Shown here in pieces: positions 35,655 to 46,649 of a DNA stretch of 64,000 bases. A program made the position numbers and the translations under genes. Numbering within the stretch: position 1 is the stretch's first letter; every line of letters starts with the position of its first letter. The DNA is from Diadophis punctatus similis (Eukaryota; Chordata; Lepidosauria; Squamata; Dipsadidae). The notes under the pieces are model-generated. The model had not been told where the DNA came from, did not search any database, and saw only the letters and a program-made list of their open reading frames with translations. The stretch is taken from assembly GCA_023053685.1 (NCBI GenBank), contig JALIGW010000002.1:166539034-166603033 (forward strand), given 5' to 3'.

Positions 35655-36175
35655 ACATTGTTTACTTTCTCTGATCTGGCTTTTCGTAATGCAAGCTGGA
35701 ATATCTCAGTTGCTTTGTCAATTGCCTTATCTCCCTGACTCCTCCTGAGCAGGCATTAACTCAGCTGAATTCAACATCCTGGTAGCAGAATCAACCTTTT
35801 AAAAAGAAGTATGGCTGGTTCAGCAATGAATAATGACAGTTTGTGATTTAAAAGCAAAAGGCCAAATGGAAAAATGTAATGATTGTTCAGCCAGCTGATC
35901 TCATACAGTTCATTTTCCCCAGATCTTCGGAGGATGGGAAGAAAACTGCATCTTTCCCCATACAAAGGGTGTCACTTCAGAAAAGCATTTGAAGCGGGTA
36001 GTCACTCTCAGGATCTTTACAATGAAGGCTCAGTGGAAGGCAAGAGAGAGCAAGACTGGAGAGTATGAGTTTTACCAACGAATATTCTTTGACTAATGGT
36101 TTTATGTTCCAGCTTGATTTATGTGTTGAACATAGGGCTCTTGCAAAACCCCACAAGTTGGAATAAAAATATAAC
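35655..36175. other. Unannotated sequence
   Basis: No feature recognised. Confidence 0.4.
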
Positions 36176-36177
36176 AT

Positions 36178-36390
36178 GGAATTAAGGAGAAACTTCCTAA
36201 CAGTGAGGACAATTGACCAGTGGAACAGCTTGCCTTCAGAAGTTGTGGATGCTTCATCACTGGAGGTTTTTAAGACGAGACTGGACAGTCACTTGCCTGA
36301 CATGGTATAGGATCTCCTGCTTGAGCAGAGGGTTGGACTAGAAGACCTCCAAGGTCCCTTTCAGCTCTATTCTGATTGATTGAAACTTCT
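36178..36390 (+). mobile_element. CR1 LINE 3' fragment
   Basis: Matches the last ~210 bp of the CR1 at 26735-26935: GAGAAACTTCCTAACAGTGA, CCAGTGGAACAGCTTGCC, and AGGGTTGGACTAGAAGACCT. Confidence 0.92.
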
Positions 36391-36394
36391 GGCT

Positions 36395-37330
36395 GCCATG
36401 ATTTCTCTAAAGTCCTATTGTGCAGCAGCTGGTAAATTGAAAGCCAAGTCCTTCTGTGCAAACACCCTGTCAATGATTTATACTCTTGGATTCAAATTAT
36501 TTCCTGGCTGGCTTTCTTAACAGGAGTGTCCATGGTGGGTGAATGGGTGTGTCAAAAAAAGTTGTGAGGGTGGTGCCCATGCACACAATTTCTCCCCACC
36601 TCCACCCCATTTTTTAATGCACTGCTGCCAACTTGATTTTTCCAACCCACTCCAACAAGTGTCCCTGCATCTTGAATATTTTGAAAAAGGATGTATGTAC
36701 ATTTAATTCCAAGTGGAAAAAAACTAGATCAGCATTTTGTTACTTATGTGCTTATTTTAATTTACCTGCAAAAGGACCCAAAACAGTCGAATGACAACAA
36801 AGTTCAAAACAACCATACACTGTAAAACACAACTCAAAAATAACACCTACCATCCTTAACTACCAGTTTAAGGCGAGAGTCAGGTTGAACTCCAAACAAG
36901 ATGAGATCCACAATATGAAAGAAACACAGGAAAGGATATGACCCAATAGATGAACATTTATAATCAAATGTATTCATACTGAGAAATAAATTCCTTCAGG
37001 TAGACTGAAGTCTTCTCCTTGAATTGTATTCTAAAACACTGATAGCTAACAAATAAGTGATCTAAACATTAAATCCTGCTGAGTTAATATTTTTATTGTT
37101 TTTATGTCTTTTTTAATTTCTGTACCACCTAGGGTCCACCAGAGTTAATTTGTGTGCCACCCAGGATCCATTGCAGCAAATAAGTAAAATAAATCAACAA
37201 CTAATTCACTTCTTAACATTTGTCCATTTCTTCATATATTCTGGAGCTAAGGATTCATGGAAGACTAAAACCATGTTTTGATGGGAACCAAAACCATTAT
37301 TGTCCTCATCTATAGTCAGAGAAGGCTGCA
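36395..37330. other. Unannotated sequence
   Basis: No repeat or gene recognised. Confidence 0.4.
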
Positions 37331-37445
37331 AACCTACCGTGTTTCCCCGAAAATAAGACAGGGGCTTATATTTTTTTGACCCCCCCAAAAATGCCCCTGG
37401 CCTTATTTTCGGGGGATGGGTTATTATTTTGGGGGTGCAGGCAGG

Positions 37446-37657
37446 CCGCGACGCACCACTTACTGAAGTTCGGCAGCTCCGTGGTCTCTCGGCTAATCTG
37501 TTTAGGGGGAAAAAAATCTTGCATAGTGCAGAAACTCTTCTCGCGAGAATTAGCAAGTTCTCGAAGCGAGAAGAGTTTCTGCACTATGCAAGATTTTTTC
37601 CCCTAGCCGAGGGAAACCCCAGAGCTGTCAAACTCCAGTAAGTGGTGCGTTTCGCGG
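37446..37657. repeat. Inner palindrome with GCAAGATTTTTT arms
   Basis: CGCACCACTTACTGAAGTTC on the left is mirrored by AGTAAGTGGTGCG on the right. The centre (~37551) has TCTTGCATAGTGCAGAAACT mirrored across GCGAGAATTAGCAAGTTCTC. Part of the fold-back element. Confidence 0.88.
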
Positions 37658-37810
37658 TTCTGCGGAGTTTGGAGCTTTGGGGCGAAGGATGGGGCGGGGC
37701 GCGACGCGAGTGAGGAAGGCGGTGACAGGGAAGCCGCGAACTTCCAGACGCTGGTAAGATCATCAGGTACAATTTGGGGGTGGCGGGGAATGCAGGGCTG
37801 TGAGGTGCTC

Positions 37811-39357
37811 ATCTTACCAGCGTCTGGAAGTTTGTTTGGAAATAGCCGGAAGTGAATCTTTAAAAGGGGGATGCACCCCAAGTCCGATCGCACAATGAGC
37901 CTCCCTCACTCCAACAATGCGGAAAGCGGTGCGATGCAGTGGAAGGAATCCCCTTCGCACGCTCCGCCGGGCTCTTTCCCTACCCAGCCACCCGCGTTCA
38001 TTCCCTCCCTCCCTCCCTCCTTCTCTCCCATTGATCCCGGAGGCTGGGAAGGCAGCATCCCAACCAACGATCGATCGATCGGGCATAGCATCGCCAACCC
38101 TCTGTGCCCCTCGCAAAGTTCGGCAGTCCTTCGCCAGACCCGAGGACTAACCCGGGCATCGGGCGACGCGCCTCCGCTCCTGCACCAATCGGACCCTGGG
38201 ATAGGGCTGCCGGGTCTCCACCCATCTCCTGCATTCATGATGCGACGCTCCGGCCAGCCAACCCAAGCCAAGCGTCCCCGCCTTAAGGAAGTTGATCCTG
38301 CCAGCCAGAGCGAGCTGGTAAAGGAGCAACTCGCCGCGATATTGCGCCAGCCAAGTCTGAGAAGCACTGCCCAGATCGCTCGCTTCCCCATCCCGATCCT
38401 TCTGCCGCTCCCGAGTTGCCGTTTCGCGTCTCTCGCCAGGACGGGAGCACAAGTCACAGGGAGAATGGAAGGGGCGGGGCGGGGCAGGCGTCCTACCTTG
38501 GCTTGTCCTGGAACCTCCGTCATGTTATTATGGTCTTCTCTCCATGGCAGCCCATTGTAAAAGAACGTCTCGCGAGTTCAAAGTTCTCGAACTCGCGAGA
38601 CGTTCTTTTACAATGGGCTGCCGTGGAGAGAAGACCATAATAACATGACGGAGGTTCCAGGACAAGCCAAGGTAGGACGCCTGCCCCGCCCCGCCCCTTC
38701 CATTCTCCCTGTGACATGTGCTCCCGTCCTGGCGAGAGACGCGAAACGGCAACTCGGGAGCGGCAGAAGGATCGGGATGGGGAAGCGAGCGATCTGGGCA
38801 GTGCTTCTCAGACTTGGCTGGCGCAATATCGCGGCGAGTTGCTCCTTTACCAGCTCGCTCTGGCTGGCAGGATCAACTTCCTTAAGGCGGGGACGCTTGG
38901 CTTGGGTTGGCTGGCCGGAGCGTCGCATCACGAATGCAGGGGATGGGTGGAGACCCGGCAGCCCTATCCCAGGGTCCGATTGGTGCAGGAGCGGAGGCGC
39001 GTCGCCCGATGCCCGGGTTAGTCCTCGGGTCTGGCGAAGGACTGGCGAACTTTGCGAGGGGTACAGAGGGTTGGCGATGCTATGCCCGATCGATCGATCG
39101 TTGGTTGGGATGCTGCCTTCCCAGCCTCCGGGATCAATGGGAGAGAAGGAGGGAGGGAGGGAGGGAACGAACGCGGGTGGCTGGGTAGGGAAAGAGCCCG
39201 GCGGAGCGTGCGAAGGGGATTCCTTCCACTGCATCGCACCGCTTTCCGCATTGTTGGTGTGAGGGAGGCTCATTGTGCGATCGGACTTGGGGTGCATCCC
39301 CCTTTTAAAGATTCACTTCCGGCTATTTCCAAACAAACTTCCAGACGCTGGTAAGAT
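37811..39357. repeat. Large palindrome: two ~768-bp arms, 9-bp spacer
   Basis: Left arm 37811-38579 pairs with right arm 38589-39357 about a spacer at 38580-38588. Paired positions sum to a constant 77168 from one end to the other, so there is no net indel. In sampled segments I count only about ten mismatches (for example CTCCATGG versus CTCCACGG). Both arms hold CpG-rich sequence including CGATCGATCGATCG and TGCGACGCTCCGGCCAGCC. Frames of 205-229 codons on each strand are mirror images of one another and show no domain. Confidence 0.95.
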
Positions 39358-39754
39358 AATCAGGCACAATTTGGGGGGGAATGCAGGGGAGGGCCGGGCT
39401 GCGAGGCGCTCACTTTACCAGCGTCTGGAAGTTCGCGGCTTCTCTTTTTAGCAGGTCTTTGCAGAGAAATTTCTTGAGGGATCTCTCTCTTTCCGGGCCA
39501 AAAGAGTGCCGCCGCAAAAAGAGCGGCTCCCGGCATGTCCCCCCCCTTTCCCCTGGAAGTAGTGGGGGGCCTTATTTTCGGGGGGGGGGCTTATTTCAAG
39601 GCATGTCCCGAAAAAGCCCTGTGGGGCTTAGTTTCGGGACAGGTCTTATTTTCGGGGAAACACGGTAGGTAAATTATTGAGGTGAGTTATTAGGGTTTCC
39701 TGTCTCTGGGATCTCATTCACTCAATCTCCTTGTAGTAATAGCCATTCTAAGAA

Positions 39755-39997
39755 TAGCATTTAGCAATAGCACTTAGACTTATATACTGCTTCATAGAGC
39801 TTTACAGCCCTCTCTAAGCAGTTTACAGAGTCAGCATATTGCCCCCAAAAATCTGGGTCCTCATTTTACCAACCTCAAAAGGATGGAAGGCTAAGTCAAT
39901 TTTGAGCCTGGTGAGACTTGAACTGTCAAACTGCAGGCAGCCGGCAGGCAGCAGAAGTTGCCTGCAGTACTGCATTCTAACCACTGTGCCACCACGA
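39755..39997 (-). mobile_element. Sauria-type tRNA-derived SINE
   Basis: On the minus strand it begins GTGGTGGCACAGTGGTTAGA (tRNA-like A box), has an imperfect B box, and ends near GCTATTGCTAAATGCTAT. Body landmarks CTGGGTCCTCATTTTACCAA and GGATGGAAGGCTAAGTCAAT are shared with the copies at 33.5 and 47.0 kb. Confidence 0.9.
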
Positions 39998-39999
39998 AT

Positions 40000-40474
40000 C
40001 AATTCCCAATCTTCCGCATACAGGAAAGTGATGCCTAACTTATTTTTTCCCCTCTAGCAAACATCAGATGTCATCTACTGTATTGACATAACATATATGA
40101 CAAGTTAATATAAACAAATCACATGGTCAGGAGAGTATTCACCTAAGAGATCTTTAAAAAAAACTTTACATGTAAAATTCCAGCTCCAGATATAAAACTA
40201 TGAAACCTCGCTCAATGAGCAATCTTGAGGTCATGGAAATAGTTAATGCAACTCCAATTATTAAAATTCAAGAAAAAATTGGAAAGTTACAGCCGTTAGG
40301 ATGAGGTCACTTTGGCATACAATTACGGAAATATTCCTAAATATAAAATAATCAAGCTAAAAGGCAAAACAATTGTGAAGGAGAATCAATTTGGCTCCTT
40401 CAAAGATAGGGAAACTGGATGTCATGTCAAACATTTATAGCACTGTAAAATTATGCATAGTGCAGACATACACA
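40000..40474. other. Unannotated AT-rich sequence
   Basis: Nothing recognised. Confidence 0.4.
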
Positions 40475-40482
40475 GTATAGTG

Positions 40483-41005
40483 CAGTGATGGCAAACCTTT
40501 TTTGCTCGGGTGCCAAAAAATTGTGCGTGTGCAAGATAGCGTGTGCACGTGTGCCCACACCCATAATGCAATGCCCTCCCCCCTGTGCATGTGTGCTCCC
40601 CCCACATGCGCACAATCCCCCACGCTCCCCCCCCCCGGGGAATGCGCACAGGCCTCACTGAAGCCTCCGGACTTCCAGTAGGCCCATTGGGCTGTTTTTC
40701 ACTCTCCCCAGGGTTCAGGAAAGCCTCCTGAAGCCTGGGAACACCCAAAAATGGCCCAACGAGCCAACTGGAAGTTTGGAAACGAACTTCCGGTTGGGCC
40801 ATTGGGCCGTTTTTCACCATCCCCAGGCTTCAGGAGGCTTTCCTGAACCCTGGGGATGGTGAAAAATGGCTGAAAAGAAGGCTGAAAATCAGCTGGCCAG
40901 CATGCACATGTGCGCTGGAGCTGACATAGGGCAACGCCTTGCATGCTCTCAGATATGGTTCCACGTGCCACCTGTGGCACGCGTGCCATAGGTTCGCTAT
41001 CACTG
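40483..41005. mobile_element. hAT-type MITE (CAGTGATGGCAAACC family), perfect TSD
   Basis: 523 bp with ends CAGTGATGGCAAACC and GGTTCGCTATCACTG. The duplication GTATAGTG lies on both sides (40475-40482, 41006-41013) and fits nnnTAnnn. The middle is an inverted repeat: CAGGGTTCAGGAAAGCCTCC and its complement around ~40770. Non-coding. Confidence 0.95.
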
Positions 41006-41013
41006 GTATAGTG

Positions 41014-41615
41014 CATAAAAATGACGTTATCCTATCATTCCTTGAAACTGTCTATTCCTTGGACTCTTCTGATGTTCAATGGCCAGTTGATTCTTATTCA
41101 GCCCTTTTTCTCCTCTCCTTTCCAAGTCCTCTCTACCGTAAATATTCAGCAAGGGATTGTCTTATTAAAATAGCTCTGTTTGGTTTGACCCAGTGCTTGC
41201 TGCAGCTTCCATCCCCATGAGAAATAAGTGAGAGCTAGACCAAAATGCAAGCCCACACACTAGCATCTCTCCCCTCCCTCAATTCTAGAATCCCTTATTT
41301 CCAAGGTATGAATTCTCCTATTCTCCTGGTGCTTCAGCCCATTCCTTTTTAGCAGGCTTTTGACCAAGTTGAAGGTTTTGAGTGATTGTGGTTTTCGTTA
41401 TCTTAATATGTCTCGTTTTAATTGTTCTTAGTGCTTATACACTGCTGACAGAATCAATGATTGAGGCAACTAATACGTATCATTGTAGTACATTGCACAT
41501 GCATTTTTACATCATTTCTTATTTATTACAAATACTTCTTTATTGTGTTTCTATTGTTCAAAGCATTATAAAGAAACATCTTTCTTTTTTCAGTATTCCT
41601 AAAGCCTCCTTGTAG
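41014..41615. other. Unannotated sequence
   Basis: Nothing recognised. Confidence 0.4.
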
Positions 41616-41617
41616 AG

Positions 41618-41892
41618 AGCCAGTTCGGTAGTTGTTAAGATACCAGGCTAGAAATCAGGAGACTATGAGGTGTAGTCCTCCTTAAGTACAAAGCCAGCTG
41701 GTGTCTTGGGCCAGTCATTCTCTCTCAGCCCTAGAAAGCAGGCAATACCAAGCCACTTCTGAGGAGAAAAAAAGAAACCTTTGCGAGGAAAACTGCAAGG
41801 ATTTGTCCAGGTAGTCACCCCGAGCCAAGACTGACCTGAAGACACAAATAAACAAATAAACAAACAAACAAACAAACAAACAAACAAACAGC
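41618..41892 (+). mobile_element. Second tRNA-derived SINE family, with (AAAC)n tail
   Basis: Starts AGAGAGCCAGTTCGGTAGTT, then a tRNA-like head with GTTAAGATACCAGGCTAGAA and ATGAGGTGTAGTCCTCC (weak B box). Body includes AGCCACTTCTGAGGAGAAAA and AAAACTGCAAGGATTTGTCC. Tail is (AAAC)n with AAAT units (41849-41892). Related pieces lie at 50.8, 52.2 and 63.9 kb. Confidence 0.82.
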
Positions 41893-42654
41893 TCTGTAAA
41901 AGTCAAAGAAGATTTTCATCCATAGAAATTTGTCTAGTGGCTTGTGTGAAAGTTGAACTGATGTCTTCTACTTCATTATCTTAGAAAGTTACTTGGCAAA
42001 TAAAATCCCAGAAGGAAAAGGATGTGCTCATTTCTGAGAAAGTTCTAATCAACCTCCCAAGGTCATTCTGCCTAACATTCTGTCAGCAACCCGCGGCTCT
42101 GGAGCTGCATGCAGCTCTTTGGGCTCTCTGCTGCGGCTCCCTGTCCCATCACTGGCTGGCCCCGCTCCTCACCCTCCCCTCCCTCCCCTGGCCTGAGAAG
42201 GTAAGGGCGACGGTGGGGGATGGAGAAGTGGCCGGAGCTGATTCTCCGGTGCCTCACTCTTATGGAGCTTCTTCCAGCCCTTGTTGGTGCTGGGCGTACC
42301 TCGGTCGTTTGGGGAGATCCACAACCTGCTCTCCACCCCAAGACACTGGCCTGGCCCAGCCACGACCAACGCCAGCCTCGCTAACATGAGGGCTGGTGGG
42401 GTGGGAATGGGATCTGGGAGGAGGGGACGTCGGAAAGGGGGACAGGCCAGCAGCGCCCAGCCACAGCTTTAAGAGGATCAGGGCAGCAGAAAAAGGGAGC
42501 TGGCACCACCAAACTTCGCACGCCCACCCCGGGGGTCAGGCTCGGAGAAAGCCCTTGCCAAAGATGCTTGCCCATCAGCTGATCTCCCCCCTCTCTCTGT
42601 ATCTCTGTATCTCTGTATCTCTCTCCACACTATCTCTCTGTCTCTAGGTCTCTT

Positions 42655-42766
42655 GTCTCTCTCGGAAAGCCACGGCTGGGCCAAGCCAGCAAGCCCTCCT
42701 TGGGGCTCTTCGCTACTCCTTTTATTTCTTCTTTTTGGAAATCTGGGCTGGCTGAGGAACGATCAC
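42655..42766 (+). repeat. Left arm of inverted repeat (partner 43671-43783)
   Basis: Landmarks CAAGCCCTCCTTGGGGCTCT and TTTTATTTCTTCTTTTTGG read in complement in the right arm. The loop is ~0.9 kb. CT-rich sequence outside this arm mirrors GA-rich sequence outside the partner. Confidence 0.88.
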
Positions 42767-42844
42767 GCGCATGCACCTTCCTGGCCCCACCTCAAGTGAG
42801 TGCCAAAGTGCAGCAAAGGCGAGTGCATGGCAGGCGGCCACTTG

Positions 42845-43540
42845 CTTAAGGAGGGTCTTCCTGCGTGTGCACACCCTCCCGGCCCTGCCACAGCTGGCCA
42901 GGGGGTCACGAGAGGGGGAGGAGAGTCACTGGAGCCTTAATGCAGGAGCAAAGCAGTCCTGTATCTGCCTTCAGGCCACATCGCCTTCGCTTTGTGCCAC
43001 TTCAGGCTGGAGCTCTCACCCTCCATGCTCAGCTGAAGAGCTGCTGGGGGGGGGGGCAGATGACATGGCAAGGTGATGGCCAGAGCCTAGTGCAGGAGAG
43101 AAGCCATGTCCTGTTGTATCCTATTAAGACCCTCCTTAAGTGAGCACCCGCCCGCCCCGCGTGCACCTTTGCTGCGCTTTGGCGCTTGCTTGAGGAGGGT
43201 CTTCCCATGTGTGCCTACCCTCCCAGCCCCACCACAGCTGGCCAGGGGGTCATGAAAGGAGAAGGAGAGGGAGGGGAGGAGTAGGAGGGTCACTGGAGCC
43301 TTAGTGCAGAAGTGAAGCGGTCCTGTACCTGCCTTCAGGCCACATTTGTGCATAAGGCAGCCTTCGCTTTGTGCCACTTCAGCTGGAGCTCGCGCCCTCT
43401 GTGCTCAGCCGAAAAGCTGCAGGGGGGGGACAGGTGACATCTCAAGGCAATGGCCGGAGCCTTAGTGCAGGAGAGAAGCCACATCCTGTTGTGTCCTGTT
43501 AAGACCCTCCTTAAGTGAACGGCCGGCCACCCTTTGGCGC
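42845..43540 (+). repeat. 364-bp tandem duplication
   Basis: TCACTGGAGCCTTAATGCAG at 42926 recurs as TCACTGGAGCCTTAGTGCAG at 43290, and the sequence through TTAAGACCCTCCTTAAGTGA follows in both. The copies have diverged by many substitutions and small indels. Confidence 0.88.
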
Positions 43541-43670
43541 TCGCTTGAGGAGGGTCTCCCCATGCATGCGCACCCTCTCTGCCCTGCCACAGCCAGCCAG
43601 GGGGTTGTGAGAGGAGAAGGAGGGGAGAGGAGGAGGACGGTTGCCAGAAGGGAAGCCTCCGCCGCAGCTC

Positions 43671-43771
43671 CCGATCATTCCTCAGGCAGCCCGGATTTCC
43701 AAAAAGAAGAAATAAAAGGAGTAGCGAAGAGCCCCAAGGAGAGCTTGCTGGCTTGGCCCAGCCGCGTCTTT

Positions 43772-43783
<12 letters not shown>
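43671..43783 (-). repeat. Right arm of inverted repeat (partner 42655-42766)
   Basis: Complement of the left arm, including CCAAAAAGAAGAAATAAAAG and AGAGCCCCAAGGAGAGCTTG. Confidence 0.88.
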
Positions 43784-43850
<67 letters not shown>

Positions 43851-44290
43851 GACAGAGACAGAGAGACAGAGAGACAGAGAGACAGAGAGACAGAGAGACA
43901 GAGAGAGGGGGGAGAGAGACAGAGAGAGACACATACAGAGTGATACACACAGAGAGGGGGATAGAGATGGGAAGACAGGGAGAGGGGAGAGAGATAAAGA
44001 GTGAGAGAGACACACACAGAGAGAGGGGGAGAGGAGAGAGGGACAGAGAGACAGAGACAGAGAGATACAGAAAGAGGGGGAGAAAGGGGGAGAGAGATAC
44101 CAAGAGAGAGGGGGGAAGATAGGGAGAGGGGGAGAGAGAAAGGGAGAGAGAGATATAGAGAGACATACAGAGAGAGGGGCAGAGAGACAGAGAGTGGGAG
44201 AGAGGGAGAGGGGCAGAGAGATACAGAGAGAGATACAGAGAGGAGGGAGAGGGGGAGATAGAGACATAGAAAGAGAGAGAGAGAGAAGGG
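43778..44290 (+). repeat. GA/GACA/GAGGGG microsatellite
   Basis: (GA)n, then (GACA)n at ~43800-43850, then mixed GAGACA and GAGAGGGG repeats. Produces artefactual Arg-Glu-Thr and Leu-Ser frames of up to 310 codons. Confidence 0.95.
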
Positions 44291-44459
44291 TTTTGTGGCT
44301 GGGTAGGTGTAGCTAGGGGGTTATGTGACTGGGTGGGAGTGAGTGACATCGAGTTGGCCATGCCCACCTAGGTTTTGTGGGCCCTGGTGTTTTTTTTTCT
44401 GTAGGAAATGAGTCCAAATGGCTCTTTGAGTATTTAAAGTTGCAGACCCCTGAACAGAA

Positions 44460-44867
44460 CTGACAAAATGTCTACCTCTTATTCTCATTTCCATTAAATA
44501 AAATTATTTTCCATCTGGAAGATGAAAACCATGCACCATTTATAAAATGGATATAAAGGTCCACAAACCCCCATTAATTCAGAATGAATGAAGACTTGTA
44601 ATAATACGGAGTTGATCATAGAATAGCAAGTTCATAGGTGGGTTGTGAAGGTGACAGCCCTTTGTGCTGATTGTTCCACCTCCAGTAATTTGTTATTCAA
44701 GGATATCATGACACCTATAATTGACTAGGTTAATAGTTATTTACAGAGCTGCCCTCCAGCAATTTGTCCAGGCTGGTTTTTTTTAAGCCATCTAAACTAG
44801 ACACTGTAATGAAATATCACAACACTGGATGCCATAAATTAGTGTGGCCAATCTTCTGATAACTAGG
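44460..44867. other. Unannotated AT-rich sequence
   Basis: Nothing recognised. Confidence 0.4.
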
Positions 44868-44875
44868 GGCTGCAC

Positions 44876-45211
44876 CAGTGGTGGGATTCACATTTTTTTA
44901 CTACTGGCTCTGTGGGCGTGACTTGGTGGACGTAGTGTGGCTTGGTGGGCGTGACTTGGTGGGTGTGGCAGGGGAAAGGATATTGTAAAATCTCCATTCC
45001 CACCCCACTCCAGGTGAAGGTTACTGCAAAATCCCCATTTCCTCCCGATCAGCTGGGATTTGGGATGCAGAGAATAGATGGGGGCGGTCAGAGGTGGTAT
45101 TTACCAGTTCTCTGAACTACTCAAAATTTTCACTGCCGGTTCTCCAAACTACTCAAAATTTCTGCTGCCGGTTCTCCAGAACTGGTCGGAACCTGCTGAA
45201 ACCCACCTCTG
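44876..45211. mobile_element. hAT-type MITE (CAGTGGTGGGATTCA family), perfect TSD
   Basis: 336 bp with ends CAGTGGTGGGATTCA and TGAAACCCACCTCTG. The duplication GGCTGCAC lies on both sides (44868-44875, 45212-45219). Interior: GGCGTGACTTGGTGGGCGTG-type repeats and CCGGTTCTCCAGAACTGGTC. Same family as 56444-56785. Confidence 0.95.
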
Positions 45212-45219
45212 GGCTGCAC

Positions 45220-46485
45220 ACATTTGGGGGAGGGAAAGTCCAAGTAATAAAAATGGACCTATATTATGCAAGTGGAAGGATAGGACAGTGTTTTTAGATC
45301 ATTTCAGTATCTTTAAAAAGCATGCTATTTAGTTTTCATTGCATTGCATTCTGTTTTTTCTGCCTCATTTTTATTTTATTTTCAATAGTAGTGATCCAAG
45401 AAAGTTCCAGAGCTATAGAAGGAAAGATTTGTTATTGCAATGTCACCTTCTTGCTATAAATGAATCACACATTCTATTAGATACAGTTTAGTATAATAAA
45501 TACTACGAGTCCTTTCTGAATGTGCTATTACCACATTTTCCCGAGAATGGGAAAAAATTGCAAATGTTCATGGGAAATCTATTTCAACTCACTGCAGGCC
45601 TGTGTAACAAGCGCCATAAACTAGAAACTAAGAGATCCAGAAGATATTCTTCACTATTGGAACTCAGAATAATATTTTATATTATGAGTTATTTGGCAAG
45701 GATGGATTATGCCCAAATGTCACACAGAATCAGGACTAAGGTTTTGCTGAAACCAGTCCTCAAGCAAGCCAAATCAAAGGCCATATATTCCAAGATCCTG
45801 CAATAACAGCACATAAGAACCGAACACATTGATTGGAGACACTGTTCCTGTAAAGCTGAGATACATCAGCTTACTGATGTAAATAGTACTAAACCCCATT
45901 CTCATTCCAGAAAGTTCAGAAAATACACCAGTGCTTCTATTGTTCTAGAAGTGGCAAAAGTCTATTTTGTTCTATTCTTCTCAACTGTTGCCTTATTGGA
46001 CTTGATGCCTGGCTGTGGTCTTCCAACACCTCATCAGTATCAGAATAATTATGCTCCTCATTAATTGAAAAGTTATCCTTTTCTAACTGAGAACCAGGCT
46101 ACGGTATATTAGGGATGTTATACAGATGCTGATCAAGTTGCTGAAGGTATCCCCTTCCTGCTTATCCACTGTGATGAAATGTGCACCAGAAGAAGCAGTG
46201 GAGATGAGTCTTAACAGCACAGAGCTTTTCCAAGGAGGAAGCAGCACATTCCAGAGAGAAGCCCAAATTAAGAGACTGCATGGTCCCAAGCTGGATGTGG
46301 GAGGAGGAGAAAGCTTCAGGGTAGCCCTATTCTAGAATCTCCCAGGATACATATATCAAGGTAAAGGGTTATAGCTTTAATTTGGCAAGATTCTGTCTCT
46401 TTGATTTAAGCAAATAGAGGATTGGACTCAATTGAATTTCACTCTGTTATCTTTGGAGTTGAGTCTGACATTCACATAGTGGAGG
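45220..46485. other. Unannotated sequence
   Basis: A 94-codon frame at 45522-45806 has no recognisable domain. No repeat identified. Confidence 0.4.
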
Positions 46486-46493
46486 GGCTTTAA

Positions 46494-46644
46494 CAGAGAT
46501 GGGTTGCTCCCGGTTCAGCCCGGTTTTGTGAACTGGTAGCGGCGGTGGCAGGAGGCTCCGCCCACCTACCTGGGACGCTTCTGCGCATGCACAGAAGTGG
46601 TGCATGTGCGAACCGGTAGGGACGGGATTTACAACCCACTACTG
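46494..46644. mobile_element. hAT-type MITE (GGTGGGTT family)
   Basis: 151 bp, ends CAGAGATGGGTTGC and CAACCCACTACTG. Flanks GGCTTTAA and GACTATAA match at 6 of 8. Interior CTGCGCATGCACAGAAG is one base away from the palindrome seen in sister copies. Confidence 0.88.
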
Positions 46645-46649
46645 GACTA

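Larger units (their letters stand above)
37335..39667. mobile_element. 2.3-kb TA-flanked fold-back DNA element containing nested palindromes
   Basis: Ends are inverted repeats of ~25 bp: CCGTGTTTCCCCGAAAATAA on the left and its complement ending CACGG at 39665, each bounded by TA, as in elements that duplicate TA. Inside, from the left: a palindrome at 37446-37657; a segment bounded by CTTCCAGACGCTGGTAAG and its complement (37741-37833); a large palindrome (37811-39357); and a second copy of the bounded segment (~39340-39436) in the same orientation as the first. The interior is GC- and CpG-rich, unlike the AT-rich surroundings. No transposase is recognised. The superfamily is left open. Confidence 0.85.
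42090..44455. mobile_element. 2.4-kb composite DNA element with inverted arms (probable hAT-like)
   Basis: Right end AAAGTTGCAGACCCCTG is a recognisable CAG...CTG-type terminus; the left end CAGCAACCCGCGGCTCTGG seems to lack a few terminal bases, and no clean duplication was found. Inside, 42655-42766 (GCCACGGCTGGGCCAAGCC to GAACGATC) is repeated in inverse at 43671-43783. Between them is a 364-bp tandem duplication. The right half is filled with GA/GACA microsatellite. No protein is recognised. Confidence 0.65.

Noticed and set aside
37871..38560. 229-codon and 205-codon frames in the large palindrome
   Set aside because: They are mirrored on the opposite arm, overlap on both strands in GC-rich sequence and show no domain. 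Stop-poor GC-rich DNA explains them.
37335..39667. Endogenous retrovirus flanked by LTRs
   Set aside because: The outer repeats are inverted, not direct, and no gag, pol or primer-binding site is visible.
41849..41892. Stand-alone (AAAC)n microsatellite
   Set aside because: It directly follows a SINE body and is better explained as the SINE tail.
43335..44267. 310-codon minus-strand frame
   Set aside because: Most of it is Ser-Leu-Pro-rich read-through of the GA/GACA microsatellite.
45522..45806. 94-codon frame as a gene
   Set aside because: No domain, no splice context, and AT-rich composition like its surroundings.
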